DNA of 64,000 nt from positions 7,308,838 through 7,372,837 of the forward strand of contig JAINUG010000014.1 in NCBI GenBank assembly GCA_029706075.1, read 5' to 3'. This DNA comes from Aldrovandia affinis (taxonomy: Eukaryota; Chordata; Actinopteri; Notacanthiformes; Halosauridae). Both the position numbers and the translations under genes were made by a program. Below are positions 10,500 through 22,500 of this stretch, in pieces. The notes beneath the pieces were generated by a model, which was given only the letters and a program-made list of their open reading frames with translations, did not search any database and was not told the DNA's origin. The stretch's first letter is position 1, and the number at the start of each line of letters is the position of its first letter.

Positions 10500-13400
10500 T
10501 CACTTGGCCTTCTTTCCCTTTCCCTTCTTCCCCTTCTTTCCCTTGTTCTTTCCCTTCATTGCCTTGCGCACCTTGAATCCTCTCCAGTAAGCCTGGATGA
10601 CAACGGCATTCTGGTCCTTGACGACCTGCTCCCTCTCCTCCTTCTCCTTGTGCTCCTGGGCCAGCCGTTTCTCCTCCATGATCTGGCTGAACTCGAGCTC
10701 CAGGACCGCGTAGTGCTCCTCCAGCTCCATCAGCTCCTCTGTCTCCTGTGTGTAGAGCACCGACACCTCCTCCAGCTCCACCTAACGAGGCACACAGAGG
10801 AACAGCATCACAGAATCTGGCACTTTCAGGGTCTCCTACAGAAATAACTACAATGGGGGCCTCGGACAGCATAGCGGTCTAAGCATTTGCTTTGCAAATT
10901 GCGGCCGCAGTTTAAAACCCGACTGTGCCAGACTGGCCCTGGTCGAGAGCCCCAATTGGGCGAGGCGATTGGCTGTCTGGCCCAGGGGGATGGTGAGCCG
11001 GCACGAGGTCGCTGAAAAGCGTGAATGGTGTCTCCAGAAAGTACGTGGGCGAGTTCCGTCTTGGCGGAGGTGGATCATTGCTGGCCTCAGGGAATTGGCC
11101 TGCCACGTAGTGACGGGCGGCGAGTTCGTGGGGGAAGGCGAATAGAAAGAAATAGAGGGTATAACTGGCTACTAAATTGGGAGAAAAACAGGAAAAAATC
11201 TGAAACAAAATTTTTAAAAACTACAATGAAAGATCGCGGTTTGTGTGCTGTTTAAGCACAGAGGGAAGTCGCCTTGCCAAAACATCTGCTATTATACGTT
11301 TCAGTCACTACACCCTTCCCTGTCATGTCATATTCGTCATAGTAAGCTGAGGGCCATTTATGAAAAGACAATCAAGTGTGTAGCTAGCCTATGTATCCCG
11401 CGGCAAGATGCATGCAAAGGGGTTTTGAAAGTAATTGCAGAAGCGCACATCTCGCCCAAAATTCTTCAATATTTGATCCATCTCAATTAATGAGGCTTGT
11501 TTAAGCAGTCATTATTTTTGTCCAAGTCTTCACCAATATATATATATATTTTTTACAGAACTTATTCTTTGTGCGAGAATTGCTTCTGAGCTTGACCAAA
11601 TTTAACACAAGAGGGAGCAATGACCCCTTTACTCTTTTAAATAACATACCTTAATGGGTGGGACAATTAAATGATCGTAACAAATCAGGGCAGGGCCGTG
11701 CCCAGACATTTTGGGGGGCAGGGGCTCAAGTGGAAAAAAAAAGGGCACTCACCCTTTGCGGTGCTTTTCATGACAAGTTGTATTCGGAATAAACCATTTG
11801 GAAGGTGGGGGTTAGAGAGTGGAGTACTTTTTTAATTGATAAGGTGTCTTTTTTCATGGATACTATTATACATTTCCCTCTTTATATTTGATAGAATTTC
11901 AATAAGAAATAAAGAAAAAATTAAAATACAATTAACACCAGCCAAAAAAAGGGCACTTTTTGACTCTGAAGGCAAAAGGGCAGGGGCTCAAGCCCCCCTT
12001 GGGCCCTATCTGTGCACGTGCCTGATCCAGGGTAAACTATACGGGAAAAGAACAATGACACAAATAATGACATGATATGACAAACATATATAATTATTGA
12101 CAACTATGTAACTAGATCCTGCCATCTCTCGTACAGATTGAAATAATTTCTAGATTAGGAAATGCATCCAAGCTCTTTGATTTTGTTTGATTCTGAAAAA
12201 GAATGTTAGAGAGAACATATGCACGCAAAGCTGGAAAGCAATTAATTAATTGGTAAATGAATTGCTCTATATGTGCTATAATTATCTGGGATAATCCATA
12301 TCACCCCTCTACTCTCTTCTCTGCACTGGCTCCCCATCACAGCACGCATCAGATTCAAATCACTGATGCTGGCTTATCAAGTGGCTAGAGGAACTGCTCC
12401 CCCTTATCTCCAGACACTCATCACACCCTACACCCCAGCCAGACCCCTCCTCTGGCAAACTGACTGTCCCATCCCTCCGGGCGCCCGGTAGTCGCTCCTC
12501 GCGGTCTCGCCTCTTCTCTGTCCTGACCCCTTGGTGGTGGAATGACCTTCCGCAATCGATCTTCCGCAAGAGACTCAAAACCCACCTTTTCAGACTCCAC
12601 TACCACTGCATCTAGCCAATTGTCATCACCACTGCCTACTTGTTCAATACTTTTGGTATATGTATCCTTGCTTACTAAAACAAATCCCACATTTTTACTA
12701 ACCTTTTCCTTCCCAGTGTTACAGGTATGGTATGCAGCTGCCTACAACAGTGTCTATCGCTGTATTACTGCACTGATCTCTTGTGCGAACTATGATTGTT
12801 CTTACCATGTATTAATGCATATTTGAAATGCTTAAAATGTCAATGTAAATGTGGGAGGAAAAAAAAAGTTTTTATACCTGTTTTTCACCCATGTCAGCGT
12901 CATATTTCTGGATCCAGTTCTCAATCTCAGACTCCACCTTGTTGTTTCTCTGATGAATGAATAGACACCAAAAAAACTATTGGTTTTACATACTGTCAAA
13001 ATGAAAACACTGAAAAACCACAACAAATGATGATCAGTTTCCATAGAGACAATTTTAAAATGCCACAGGGCATAAAAATGTGGCTGAAAATTGGACTGGA
13101 GGTTGAAAGAACATGAAATATAAATATGTATCTGAATGTTTATTTAATTATTTGTTTATTTGTCAGGGACATAGCAATAGCATTAGCATAGCATTATCAA
13201 TACTATACGATACTATCAAAAAATATGAATGTGGATTGGTCAACGCTCAATCCATAATACCACAACAGTGTTTCATGCATGAAATTGGACAATGAAGTCT
13301 CATCTTATTGAATCTAGATCAAATTTTTACACCCGCCAATAACAGACAGTAAGCAAGAGAAGGTGTGTTGTGTTTATGAGAAGGAGTGAGAAGGAATGGA

Positions 13401-14787
13401 GATACTAGAACTTTGGCTAACAGCCCTGTTAATGGAGATAGAAACCCTGCCCTTCCTTTTGGCTAACAGCCCTGCCAATCGGAAGGACAGGGTTCCAACA
13501 GCCCTGTGAAGGTGGGTGCCGGGGCGTACCCTCCTGAGGGTCAGCTCCACGTCTCGGTTCTCTGTGATCAAGTTGGCGAGTTGCGCTCGCAGCTGGTTGA
13601 CCTCCTGCTGCATGCTGCTGCAGCGACCCTCTGAAGTCTTCCTGTCCGACAGGTTCTGGTTCTCTGCGGCCTTCAGCGTCCGGGTCGCAAAGTCCTCGGA
13701 CATCTTCTGCATCTGGAGCAGGGATGTCTTCAGCTTACGGATGACTTGGTTCTTCTTTGAAATCTGGTGGGGAGGGGCAACGATATTACAAGTTGAAACC
13801 CTTGGAAGACCCTTCAATGTTAAGGTAGTAAATCCTAAGGCTAATTAAGGAAGGCTAATTAAATTAAGCAAAACGTAGTTCTGTAACTTTAATAATACAA
13901 CTGTATCGAATTATATGTATATATCAGAACATTTATTGTAAAATTTTGTCAATATATTGTTAAATATATATAGAAAATTACATCTTAAGAAAGTAGAAGT
14001 TAGTGAAATATGTCATCTTATATGTAATGGGTATGAGAAAAAAATAGATTCCATTGATTTAATATTTTGACAGCGGAACCCAGCTCAATACAAAAAGCAG
14101 GGGTGGCTTGGCTATGCAGGGATTAAATTATTGGAAGAGACAATTCCAAGAGCTTCTACTTTGTCTAGAAAGGGTAGGTATTTTGTCTTCTACCTCTTCC
14201 TCCTTGTCTTTAGTTGCAGCTGCCACCTCTTCCTCCAGCGCAGAGACCAGCTCCAGGTTGTTGCGGTGCCTGAGACACAGCTCGTCCAGGTAGCGACTTC
14301 GGTCTCTCTCCGCTTGCTCCTCTGCCGTGCCCATCAGCTGCCTCTCCACCAGGAGGCCCTGCAGCTCTCTCAGCCCCTCTGTCAATTTCAGAGACCCTTC
14401 GGCGATAGCCTCACTGCTCAGCCCCCGGCACATGGCTGGGTCTGTGCGCAGACACCGGAGGACATTTTGAAAAGAGCCACAGAGTTCTTGCTCTAGCCCT
14501 GCCAGCATGGTCTTCCCCTTCTCCCCCTCCCCCGCTCCAAGCCACCTCAGCTGCTGATTGGCTAACCTCTCCTCCAGGAGCTGGTGGTCCAGCAGCACCC
14601 CCACCAGATCACCCCCCTGTCCTGCTGACTTCCTCCCCAGGTTGGCCAGCACGGCAGGGAGTAGGAACACCGCCTCCACCTTCCAAATGCATTCATCCAG
14701 GATCTTGATGGTGGCCTCGACCTCCCGGATGGCCGGGTTCTCCCCCAATGAGTCCACGGCCTTCAACAAGTCCTCCTTAGTTCCCAT
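10500..14787 (-). CDS. iqcd: Dynein regulatory complex subunit 10 (IQ domain-containing D)
   Basis: Four minus-strand coding exons, all phase 0: 14194-14787 (198 aa), 13530-13763 (78), 12878-12949 (24), 10500-10781 (93 plus stop), 393 aa in all; human IQCD is about 450 as I recall. The N-terminal exon begins MGTKEDLLKAVDSL and holds a helical, Leu-rich region ending EEEVAAATKDKEEE. The middle exons (ISKKNQVIRKLKTSLLQMQK; RNNKVESEIENWIQKYDADM) are coiled coil. The last exon has an IQ motif, VIQAYWRGFKVRK at about residues 361-373 (IQxxxRGxxxRK), then a Lys/Gly-rich tail. The family is a subunit of the nexin-dynein regulatory complex of motile axonemes and of sperm tails; the IQ motif could bind calmodulin. 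An in-frame ATG at 14823 would add 12 residues; the 14787 start is preferred but not proven. The gene is head to head with tpcn1. L2 and SINE sequences fill the intron between the last two exons. Confidence 0.85.
10857..11219 (+). repeat. SINE with shared AT-rich tail, type A
   Basis: Head GGCCTCGGACAGCATAGCGG, a middle TTGGCTGTCTGGCCCAGGGG, and the tail ACTGGCTACTAAATTGGGAG followed by AAAAACAGG and AATCTGAAAC. Other type A copies: 37148, 39614, 43750, 49098 and 55219 (minus). Confidence 0.8.
11220..11688. other. iqcd intron stretch, nothing recognised
   Basis: No exon with matching phase, no terminal repeats and no known element were seen between the SINE and the hAT-like MITE. Confidence 0.5.
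11689..12023. mobile_element. hAT-like MITE
   Basis: The left end CAGGGCCGTGCCCAGA and the inverted right end (CAGGCACGTGCACAGA on the minus strand) match, and inner arms GGGGCAGGGGCTCAAG / CTTGAGCCCC also pair. Flanks AATCAGGG and ATCCAGGG look like a worn 8-bp target duplication. Confidence 0.6.
12302..12852 (+). mobile_element. L2 LINE 3' fragment
   Basis: Encodes LHWLPITARIRFKSLMLAY, then VARGTAPPYLQTLITPYTPA and the SRSRLFSVLTP-like end, with small deletions, then the L2 3' UTR. In the iqcd intron, antisense to the gene, ending about 25 bp from exon 12878-12949. Confidence 0.8.
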
Positions 14788-14823
14788 GGATGATGTTCTG
14801 TGAAGACACAGTCTTGGTGTCAC

Positions 14824-17054
14824 CCAAGCATTTAATTTAATTTACCTGTGCATTCATGAAACCCTTTGTGGGACGATGGCGTCTCAATGGTGTGGCTATT
14901 TATTGAGTGAAGGGGACTAAACTTCTTGGGGTTACACTAGATAGTCAACTCTCATGGTAGGATCACATTGACAAGATCGTTATTAAGATGGGGAGAGGTC
15001 AGTTTCTTTTCAGTGAAGTGATAAGTTTATTATTTTAAATAATATGAAATCATATTGTTTTTTCGTGTTTATTGAAGCACAATTCCATGGCAGTGATGCG
15101 TAATAGTCCAGAAAATCACTTTAAAAATTATAAATGAAAATGGAAATGAATGTGCTTTTATTTTGAAACTCGGTCGGGAAACAACCGGAAGTCGGATTTT
15201 GCTTCTTGGGTCTACCTTCGCACTACTCGACTAAACTTTTGTATGCGCAGCGAGGGCATTGTCTATGAAGGGCATTTAACTAATAATAACTGTAACTTCG
15301 TTTATTTCCCTTGATTAACACGTGTCAATTATTTGAATAATCAATTGGCCAGTAAAACAAAACAACACTAGCACTCCTTTTCTCGTCAAATTAGATAATG
15401 TAGCAAGCTAAAAGAGAAAACAAGAGTTCAATAGAGTAATATCAATAAAGTATTGGCTACACTATGATAAACTATAAAACCGTCCGTTATCTGTGTATTG
15501 TGTTGCGCTCAACACGCTAGCAAACAAACTTCGGTGCTTTCTCGTCAGGCGCAGAAAGCAAGCGCAGGTGAATGGATTTTTACCTCGAAAATGCCTTGAA
15601 TTCAGGCTTGGAGAACGAAGAGGGCTCAGTAGGATTACATTTATCCACAAGTTCAAATGCATCTCTGGATAAACTAAAATGCTGCGAAATGTTGTGAAGT
15701 AAGGAAAAATAGTAATCACAAAATTACCAGTGATTGATTATTCCGGATTGACAGTTGTCAGAAACACATAAATTACTGACATAATACTTATGTGACTAGA
15801 AGTTTTTTTCTCGTTACACTATCGTCGGTGACCAACTACTGAGGTGTGACAGCGGATCCACTGTACTACCTCCGAAATGTGGTGTTGAAATCTCTTGCCG
15901 AATGATGTTTCTCTATAAATAAATACAACTATGGCATCTAGAGTGGGATATTTTAATATTGTAAAGACCCCCTAAATGTACAGCGAACTGTATCAGTATC
16001 ATGCGAACTGCACGATATGTACAGCCTACATAGCTACAACTAAACAACTAAAGTTGCATTTTGTGATATACTAATGTTATTAAAGATATAAGTTAAGCTA
16101 GTCTAACAAAATGTAATCTACTTAGAGAAATAAATATATGTTAGCTATATTGTTATGTTACTTACTGTTACGACTGAAATTCTGAAACAATTTGTAGACA
16201 AAAGAACACAATATCACATATTTAGCTGCCTAAATCTGTGCAAATGTGTAACACGTTCAATAAAATCACAACAATAATATCAACACAGAAAACCGTATGA
16301 CGTGTTGTAGATAACGTAAGGAATCCCAACTGATGGTAATACTCACTCGACATTGTGAAAGCCAGAAAGTAACTAGCTAACGTTAGCAAGATACGCTAGC
16401 AACAATATCTATCCAAGGGACTCACCGTGATGTTACAGTAGGCTACGTAGGCTAATAAGATGATGCGTCGTGTCGGTTAGTTAGCCTGCTAACATTTTCT
16501 CAATATAGCTTTCCGAAATGTGGATTCAGCAAGCAATGCTACTTCCCCCATGCTCCAAAATATTTCGGCGAAACCCTTCTATATTTGTTTGCATCATTCA
16601 GCTGTCAGGGTTGCTAAGAAACCAAAGGGGGTGTTTCCTCCATTCCCTGCCATTAAAAACGAAGGCTGCGTCCCAAAGTTACCCCATAAACCCTGAGGGA
16701 ATGAGGAACTGTGCGGTAAAGCGGCACTCTGGAACGCAATTTAAAATCAACATAAATTGAGCGCAGCGACTCTCACCTTTATCAGTGAATGGCGCAACGA
16801 GTCTAACAGTTCCCGCACGACGTATGGGAATTGCAGATTCCGATATGGTCATCTATAGGCACGAATTGCTACATTATCATAAAGATTAGTTGGGCCAATA
16901 AAGATCCGATGCATTTACGGTCGGTGAAGTACGATAAACGCTGCACTAAAATGCATTAAAAATGAGCCACTTGTGCAGACAATTGTTATATTTTATTATA
17001 GGCTACATTATTATTTCGAACTGAGTTCTGGACTAGGGCTAGTATGTATAAAGC
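14824..17054. other. Upstream region of iqcd, no gene seen
   Basis: About 2.2 kb without a supported exon or recognised repeat. Short AT-rich stretches and GCTAGC clusters occur. The promoter of iqcd should lie near 14.8-16.5 kb, but no element decides it. Confidence 0.5.
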
Positions 17055-17935
17055 ATCTCAGAGGCATGCTGATCTAGGATCAGTTTTGCCTTTGAATAAA
17101 TACAAAGCAATTCTGAGTGATCACTATCATTCTATTGTGGAATGTCTATCCTGATGAGAGTGGTCTTTTCCAGGATAGCTTAGCCTCCATCCACAGGGCA
17201 CTAGTGTCTCCGTCCCAGTCTGCCAGGAGTCTTGGAGTGACCCTGGATGACCAGCTGTGCTTCTCGGGCCACATTGCAGCAATCACTCGGACCTGCCGAT
17301 TCTCTCTCGCTAGAGGTACTGCTCCCCTATACCTCCAGTCACTCATCACTCCCTACACCCCAGCCAGACCCCTCCACTCCGCCTCCTCTGGCAAACTAAC
17401 TGCCCCATCCCTCTGGGTGCCTGGCAGCCGCTCCTCGCGGTCTCGTCTCTTCTCTGTCCTGACCCCTCGCTGGTGGAACGACCTTCCACAATCGGTCAGG
17501 ACCGCGGAATCACTTGCGATCTTCCGCAAGAGACTCAAAACTCACCTGTTCAGACTCCACTACCACTGAACTCTGTACATCTAGCTAATTGTCATCACCA
17601 CTGCCTACTTGCTCAACACCATATAACCCTGCTTACTCCATTTAATTAAAAAAATTATAATAATACATAAAAATGACTAACCTTTTCCTTCCTAGTGTTA
17701 CAGGTATGGTACGCAGCTGCCTGCAATGATGTCTATCAGCGTTTTCCACCGGCATCAACAAAACAAAAAATGATGACATTTCTCATGGAAGAATGGTGTT
17801 GCATCCCTCCAAAAGAATTCCAGACACTTATAGAATCTATGCCAAGGCACATTGAAGCTGTTCTGTGCCCAACACCCTATTAAGACACGTTATGTTGGTG
17901 TTTCCTTTCATTGGGCAGTTACCTGTATATAACAA
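17055..17935 (+). mobile_element. Tc1-like relic interrupted by an L2
   Basis: 17095-17204 (AATTCTGAGTGATCAC.., GATGAGAGTGGTCTTTTCCA) and 17736-17935 (ending TTTCATTGGGCAGTTACCTG) are two parts of the Tc1-like family seen whole at 32678-33170. The L2 at 17205-17735 sits between them. Confidence 0.65.
17205..17735 (+). mobile_element. L2 LINE fragment nested in a Tc1 relic
   Basis: Encodes SARSLGVTLDDQLCFSGHIA, then after an internal deletion LARGTAPLYLQSLITPYTPA, RSSRSRLFSVLTPRWWNDLP and LAIFRKRLKTHLFRLHYH: the C-terminal end of the L2 ORF, open for 150 codons. The 3' tail is cut off. Confidence 0.85.
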
Positions 17936-19592
17936 AGAGGCCAGGGTAGTGGGCTTGTAAGATGAAGACTCAATCTGGGCCCATAACGATTTCCATATCA
18001 AGCAGCTCAAGACCAGACTGCAGCTAATACAGGCAGACCACGAAAGTCTGCAGCCTGATAATAGGTCTGGAAGTTTGGAGGGGCCAAACCTCCCAATGAC
18101 TTTGGCATAATGATTATTGTTTTTTATTATTATTATTAATATGTCTGTATTGGGAAGATGGAAACTTTTACAGCTTCTTCTGTGGTTTATGATGAAGTCC
18201 ACAGGCCAGCAAGCCATAATATTGCCGCCAGCTGTTTGGGAGGCTAGTTTCTTGTGGAACGTGGTGGTTTGTGGGATGTTTGCAGTGGCAGTGGTTTCTG
18301 GGATACCTCCCAGCCCAAAGTCACCATTGGTTTTCCCTTTGTCAAGAGGTGATTTTGAAAGCTGACTTGAGCAACCTCACTGTGAAAACTTTGCAACGAC
18401 CCTTAGCCCCTAGGGCTAACAGCTAACAGTTACTAGACATGCAGAGGAACCCTTTTCACCCCAGTTTTATCAGGTTAGAATCCTTTGCTTCTGTAGGACA
18501 GCAAGATTTGCAGTGCCTAATATGCAAATTATCTCAAATTTGGCAGCACAGTATCAATTTGGAGGGCGAAACAGTGATCTAAACTCAGCTGATTTAGAAA
18601 GTAGACATTCAGAGTAATCAATTTTACTACACTTTTATTGACTTATAATCCTTTGCTTTTGCTGGAGAATAAGATTTGTACCAGTTTACAGACTATAGCC
18701 AAATATAGAAGGATCATAAAATGGGGTGCTAAACTGATTAGATTTATCGAAGAAAGCTTGCAAACACGTACAAATACCAGATAATGATGTAATTATAGGA
18801 TCGTATGTACTGATCTCGTTCATTTTGGTTCAGTAATTCAAAACAATTACTTAAAAAACATAATTATTTCAACCTTTTATTTGAAATTTTTCTCACTCTG
18901 GTCATAACCGGAAGTCACATCCTTGCGTCACTATGTTGACATCGCCCACATTATATCACGAGAACGGAAGAAGTGAATTACCCTTATTTATGGTTGACAT
19001 ATTTGTTGGCCAATCGCCGTGTACATTTTGACTCATAAAAAATGTTGATCCAATGATATTCAAAATAGGGTGGAACTTTCATCTCTGATGGTTTTTGGGG
19101 TTTGAAATTTATAGCTACTTTTCTATTAAGCTATGGCTACCAGCAACACAGACAGGCTAAATGGCACAACATTTTCGTTTAACGTAGCTCAGTTATTTTA
19201 ATATAGAATTGGCTGAGAGTTTGCCATGTTCTCTATACGTTGCTAGAGAACGTACATGAAACTACCCGTGGTTGCAAGCTAGCTAGTTGTGCACATTCAG
19301 CTAGCAGAGGGATAGCTTCTGCCAGGATAAACGTCAGTTTGACGGAGAAAATAAGTTTGACATTGACTGGAAAACAAGGTTGCTAAGTTAGCCGTATAGA
19401 TAGCGATATGCTGTCTAGTCAGATAGTATGATTGATTCCGATTTACTGAATGTGGCGTTCGGGGCATAGTTGTGCCGACTGCTCTGCTAGCTAGCTAGCA
19501 AGTCAAATTGGTTTAAATTATAACGTTAGATAAAGCTAACGTAGTTGACTAACTTGCTAGACTTGGACTCGTACAAACTCAGACTGCAGAGG
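17936..19592. other. Spacer upstream of tpcn1, no gene seen
   Basis: No supported exon. The last few hundred bases before the tpcn1 ATG carry several GCTAGCTAGC-type runs and no clear TATA box. Promoter and 5' UTR of tpcn1 are expected here. Confidence 0.45.
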
Positions 19593-22500
19593 ATGGCAGA
19601 CAGTGATGACGACGACGTGCCTCTCATCTTGACTTGGGACGATGCCAACTGCGATTTACTGAGCGAAGAAACGGAGAGTGTGGAAGCGGCCAGCGAAAGT
19701 AAGTGTTTTGTTTTCTATTAGCTACCGAAGTAAGACAAGGCTAGCTATATCGAATGGGACTGAGCTAGCCAGCCAATACAGAGTGAAACCAAATGCTGGT
19801 GGGATTGATTAGTGACTTTGTTTGGTATGAAAATAGTAAAGCTATCCGCTCTTTGAAAATACCCAGGTCAAACTATCCGCGCTTTGAATTCCAGTGCGAA
19901 TCTTGGTGCGCAGCTACACTGCATATTGCGGTAGCGCGTTTCGCACAGCGAGTCTGTGACGTTTCAGCAAATGGGGAATTATATTTTGCTTGCCTTTTCA
20001 GTATCAAAAATCCCTCTATCATTTGGAAAACGTTTATCCAGTGTTCAAAATAGTTTAAAAGTATATTGTTTCAGTCGCGGTAGACTCAGGGTTGTTTTCG
20101 CGGATTGGTCAACTAAGACGGAGATGGCATTAGGCTACTGTTCCCAAATGTTATGCGAAAAGTGACCACAACTTCGAAACTGATTTTGCGCGAGTAAGAA
20201 TGATTCGCAGTGAAATTAATTTGTTCAGATTATTTTGTTTTTAATGAGGGCATGTTAGCAACACGTTTTCAGGAGTGCCAAAGTCTCACTCGTGAGTTTC
20301 ACTTGATCACACAATCATGACCATTCAGTGTGTTATGGTGGACAGGTAGATATACAGTTGGACATTGAGAGATTTCTTTAACGTAAATATACTAAAAAAA
20401 ATGGCTGTCACACATTTATATAAAAATTGAGGAGATGGATGTTTTTTTTAACCTACAGATTGGTTAGCAAATTAAACATATTTATGTTTTAACACTGTTT
20501 CTGCTGTTTACTGACATTACTGTCCCCGCTTGAGTTAAATATACATTGACCAATACATTAACCTCGAAGGAACAAAACTACAGATAAAAATGTACATAAA
20601 TATTATGCACACAGAGTTAATACAGAGATGATACATTTTCAAGTTAAAATATATTTGAAGTTGTCTTTGCAATCTACAATATATCTGTTGAATTCCAGTC
20701 ATACCTTTTCAACATGAACAGTGGAATGTACTAAAACTACAAATCCCAGACCCAGCGGGGGGATTCCATAGGGTTGCGGTACCCATATTCTGCTTTGTCA
20801 GGGGATCCTGTCAGAATCTTTCAGAAACAAGGTATGCCTGCAGCACTGAAGACCTGAGTTTGAGCTATGCACAATTTTGCTTGTCCACATTACACAAAAG
20901 TCAATTTTATGCTAGTTTGGACTAATATCTTCTACATTTAAAGAGATTTGACTTGACTTGAGTAGATTCCCAGTCTGACATATTTTGATGGTTCTGTGGA
21001 AACTTACCAGTAATCTAGAGGAAAATGCCGTGGCCTTGAGCCCTTGACAAGTTTGTGCTGATGACAGAGTGGTCTCAGAGTCCCCTCCGGCACACGGTGA
21101 AGGTTGTGCAGGATCATTGCCAAACACTGTAGCTTTGTAAAAAAAGAAAAAAGCCCCCCACACTAAAGATCACATGTTGGTGGATCCACTTCATTAATCC
21201 TGGCGCCTTTGTACCTCCCGTACGGGCTGGAAACTGCTTTCTCAGCACTGTCACAGATGGAGTGCATTCGGAAAGTATTCAGACCCCTTCACTTTTTCCA
21301 CATTTTGTTATGTTACAGCCTTATTCTAAAATGGATTAAACAAAAAATTTTCCTCATAAATCTACACACAATACCCCACAATGACAAAGCAAAAACAGGT
21401 TTTTAGAAATTTTGGCTAATTTATTAAAAATATAGTATTCAGACCCTTTGCTATGACACTTGAAATTGAGCTCAGATGCATCCTGTTCACTTTGATCATC
21501 CTTGAGATGTCTCTAGAACTTGATTGTAGTCCACCTGTGGCAAATTCAATTGATTGTACATGCTTTAGAAAGGCACACACCTGTCTATATATGGTCCCAT
21601 AGTTCACAGTGCATGTCAGAGCAAAAACCAAGCCATGAAGTCCAAGGAACTCTCCATAGATCTCTGAGATAGAATGGTGTTGAGGCATAGATCTGGGGAA
21701 GGGTATAAAAACATTGCTAAAGCATTGAAAGTCCCCAGGAGCACAATGGGCTCCATCATTGTGAAATGCTGCAGAGATGGTTGTCCTTCTGCCAGGTTCT
21801 CCCATCGCTGCGGAGGAACTCTGAAGCTCTCTTAGAGTGGCCATTGGGTTCTTGGTCACCTCCCTGACCAAGGCCCTTCTTGCCAAGTTACTGAGTTTGG
21901 CCAGACGGCCAGCTCTAATAAGAGTCGTGGTGGTTCCAAACTTATTCCATTTCACAATGATGGAGCCCACTGTGCTCCTGGGGACTTTCAATGCTTTAGC
22001 AATGTTTTTATACCCTTCCCCAGATGTAGGCCTCAACACAATTCTATCTCGGAGGTCTATGGAGAGTTTCTTGGACTTCATGGCTTGGTTTTGCTCTGAC
22101 ATGCACTGGGAACTGTGGGACCTTATATGTGAGCCTTTCTAAAGCATGTACAATCAATTTAATTTGCCACAGGTGGACTACAATGAAGTTCCAGAGACAT
22201 CTCAAGAATGATCAAAGGGAACAGGTTGCATCTGAACTCAATTTCAAGTGTCATAGCAAAGGGTCTGAATACTTATGTAAATGTGATATTTCAGTTTTTT
22301 ATTTTGAATAAACTAGCGAAAATTTCTAAAAACCTGTTTTTGCTTTGTCATTATGGGGTATTGTGTGTAGATTGATTAGGGAAACATTTTTTTAAATCAA
22401 TTTTTAGAATAAGGCTGTAACATAACAAAATGTGGAAAAAAAGGAATACTTTCCAAATGCACTGTACCTTTCTGTTTTGCGTCCCCTTGTCCCAAAAAGG

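Noticed and set aside
10422..10847. Plus-strand 141-codon ORF rich in Leu
   Set aside because: It is antisense to the last iqcd exon, whose frame, IQ motif and splice site are clear.
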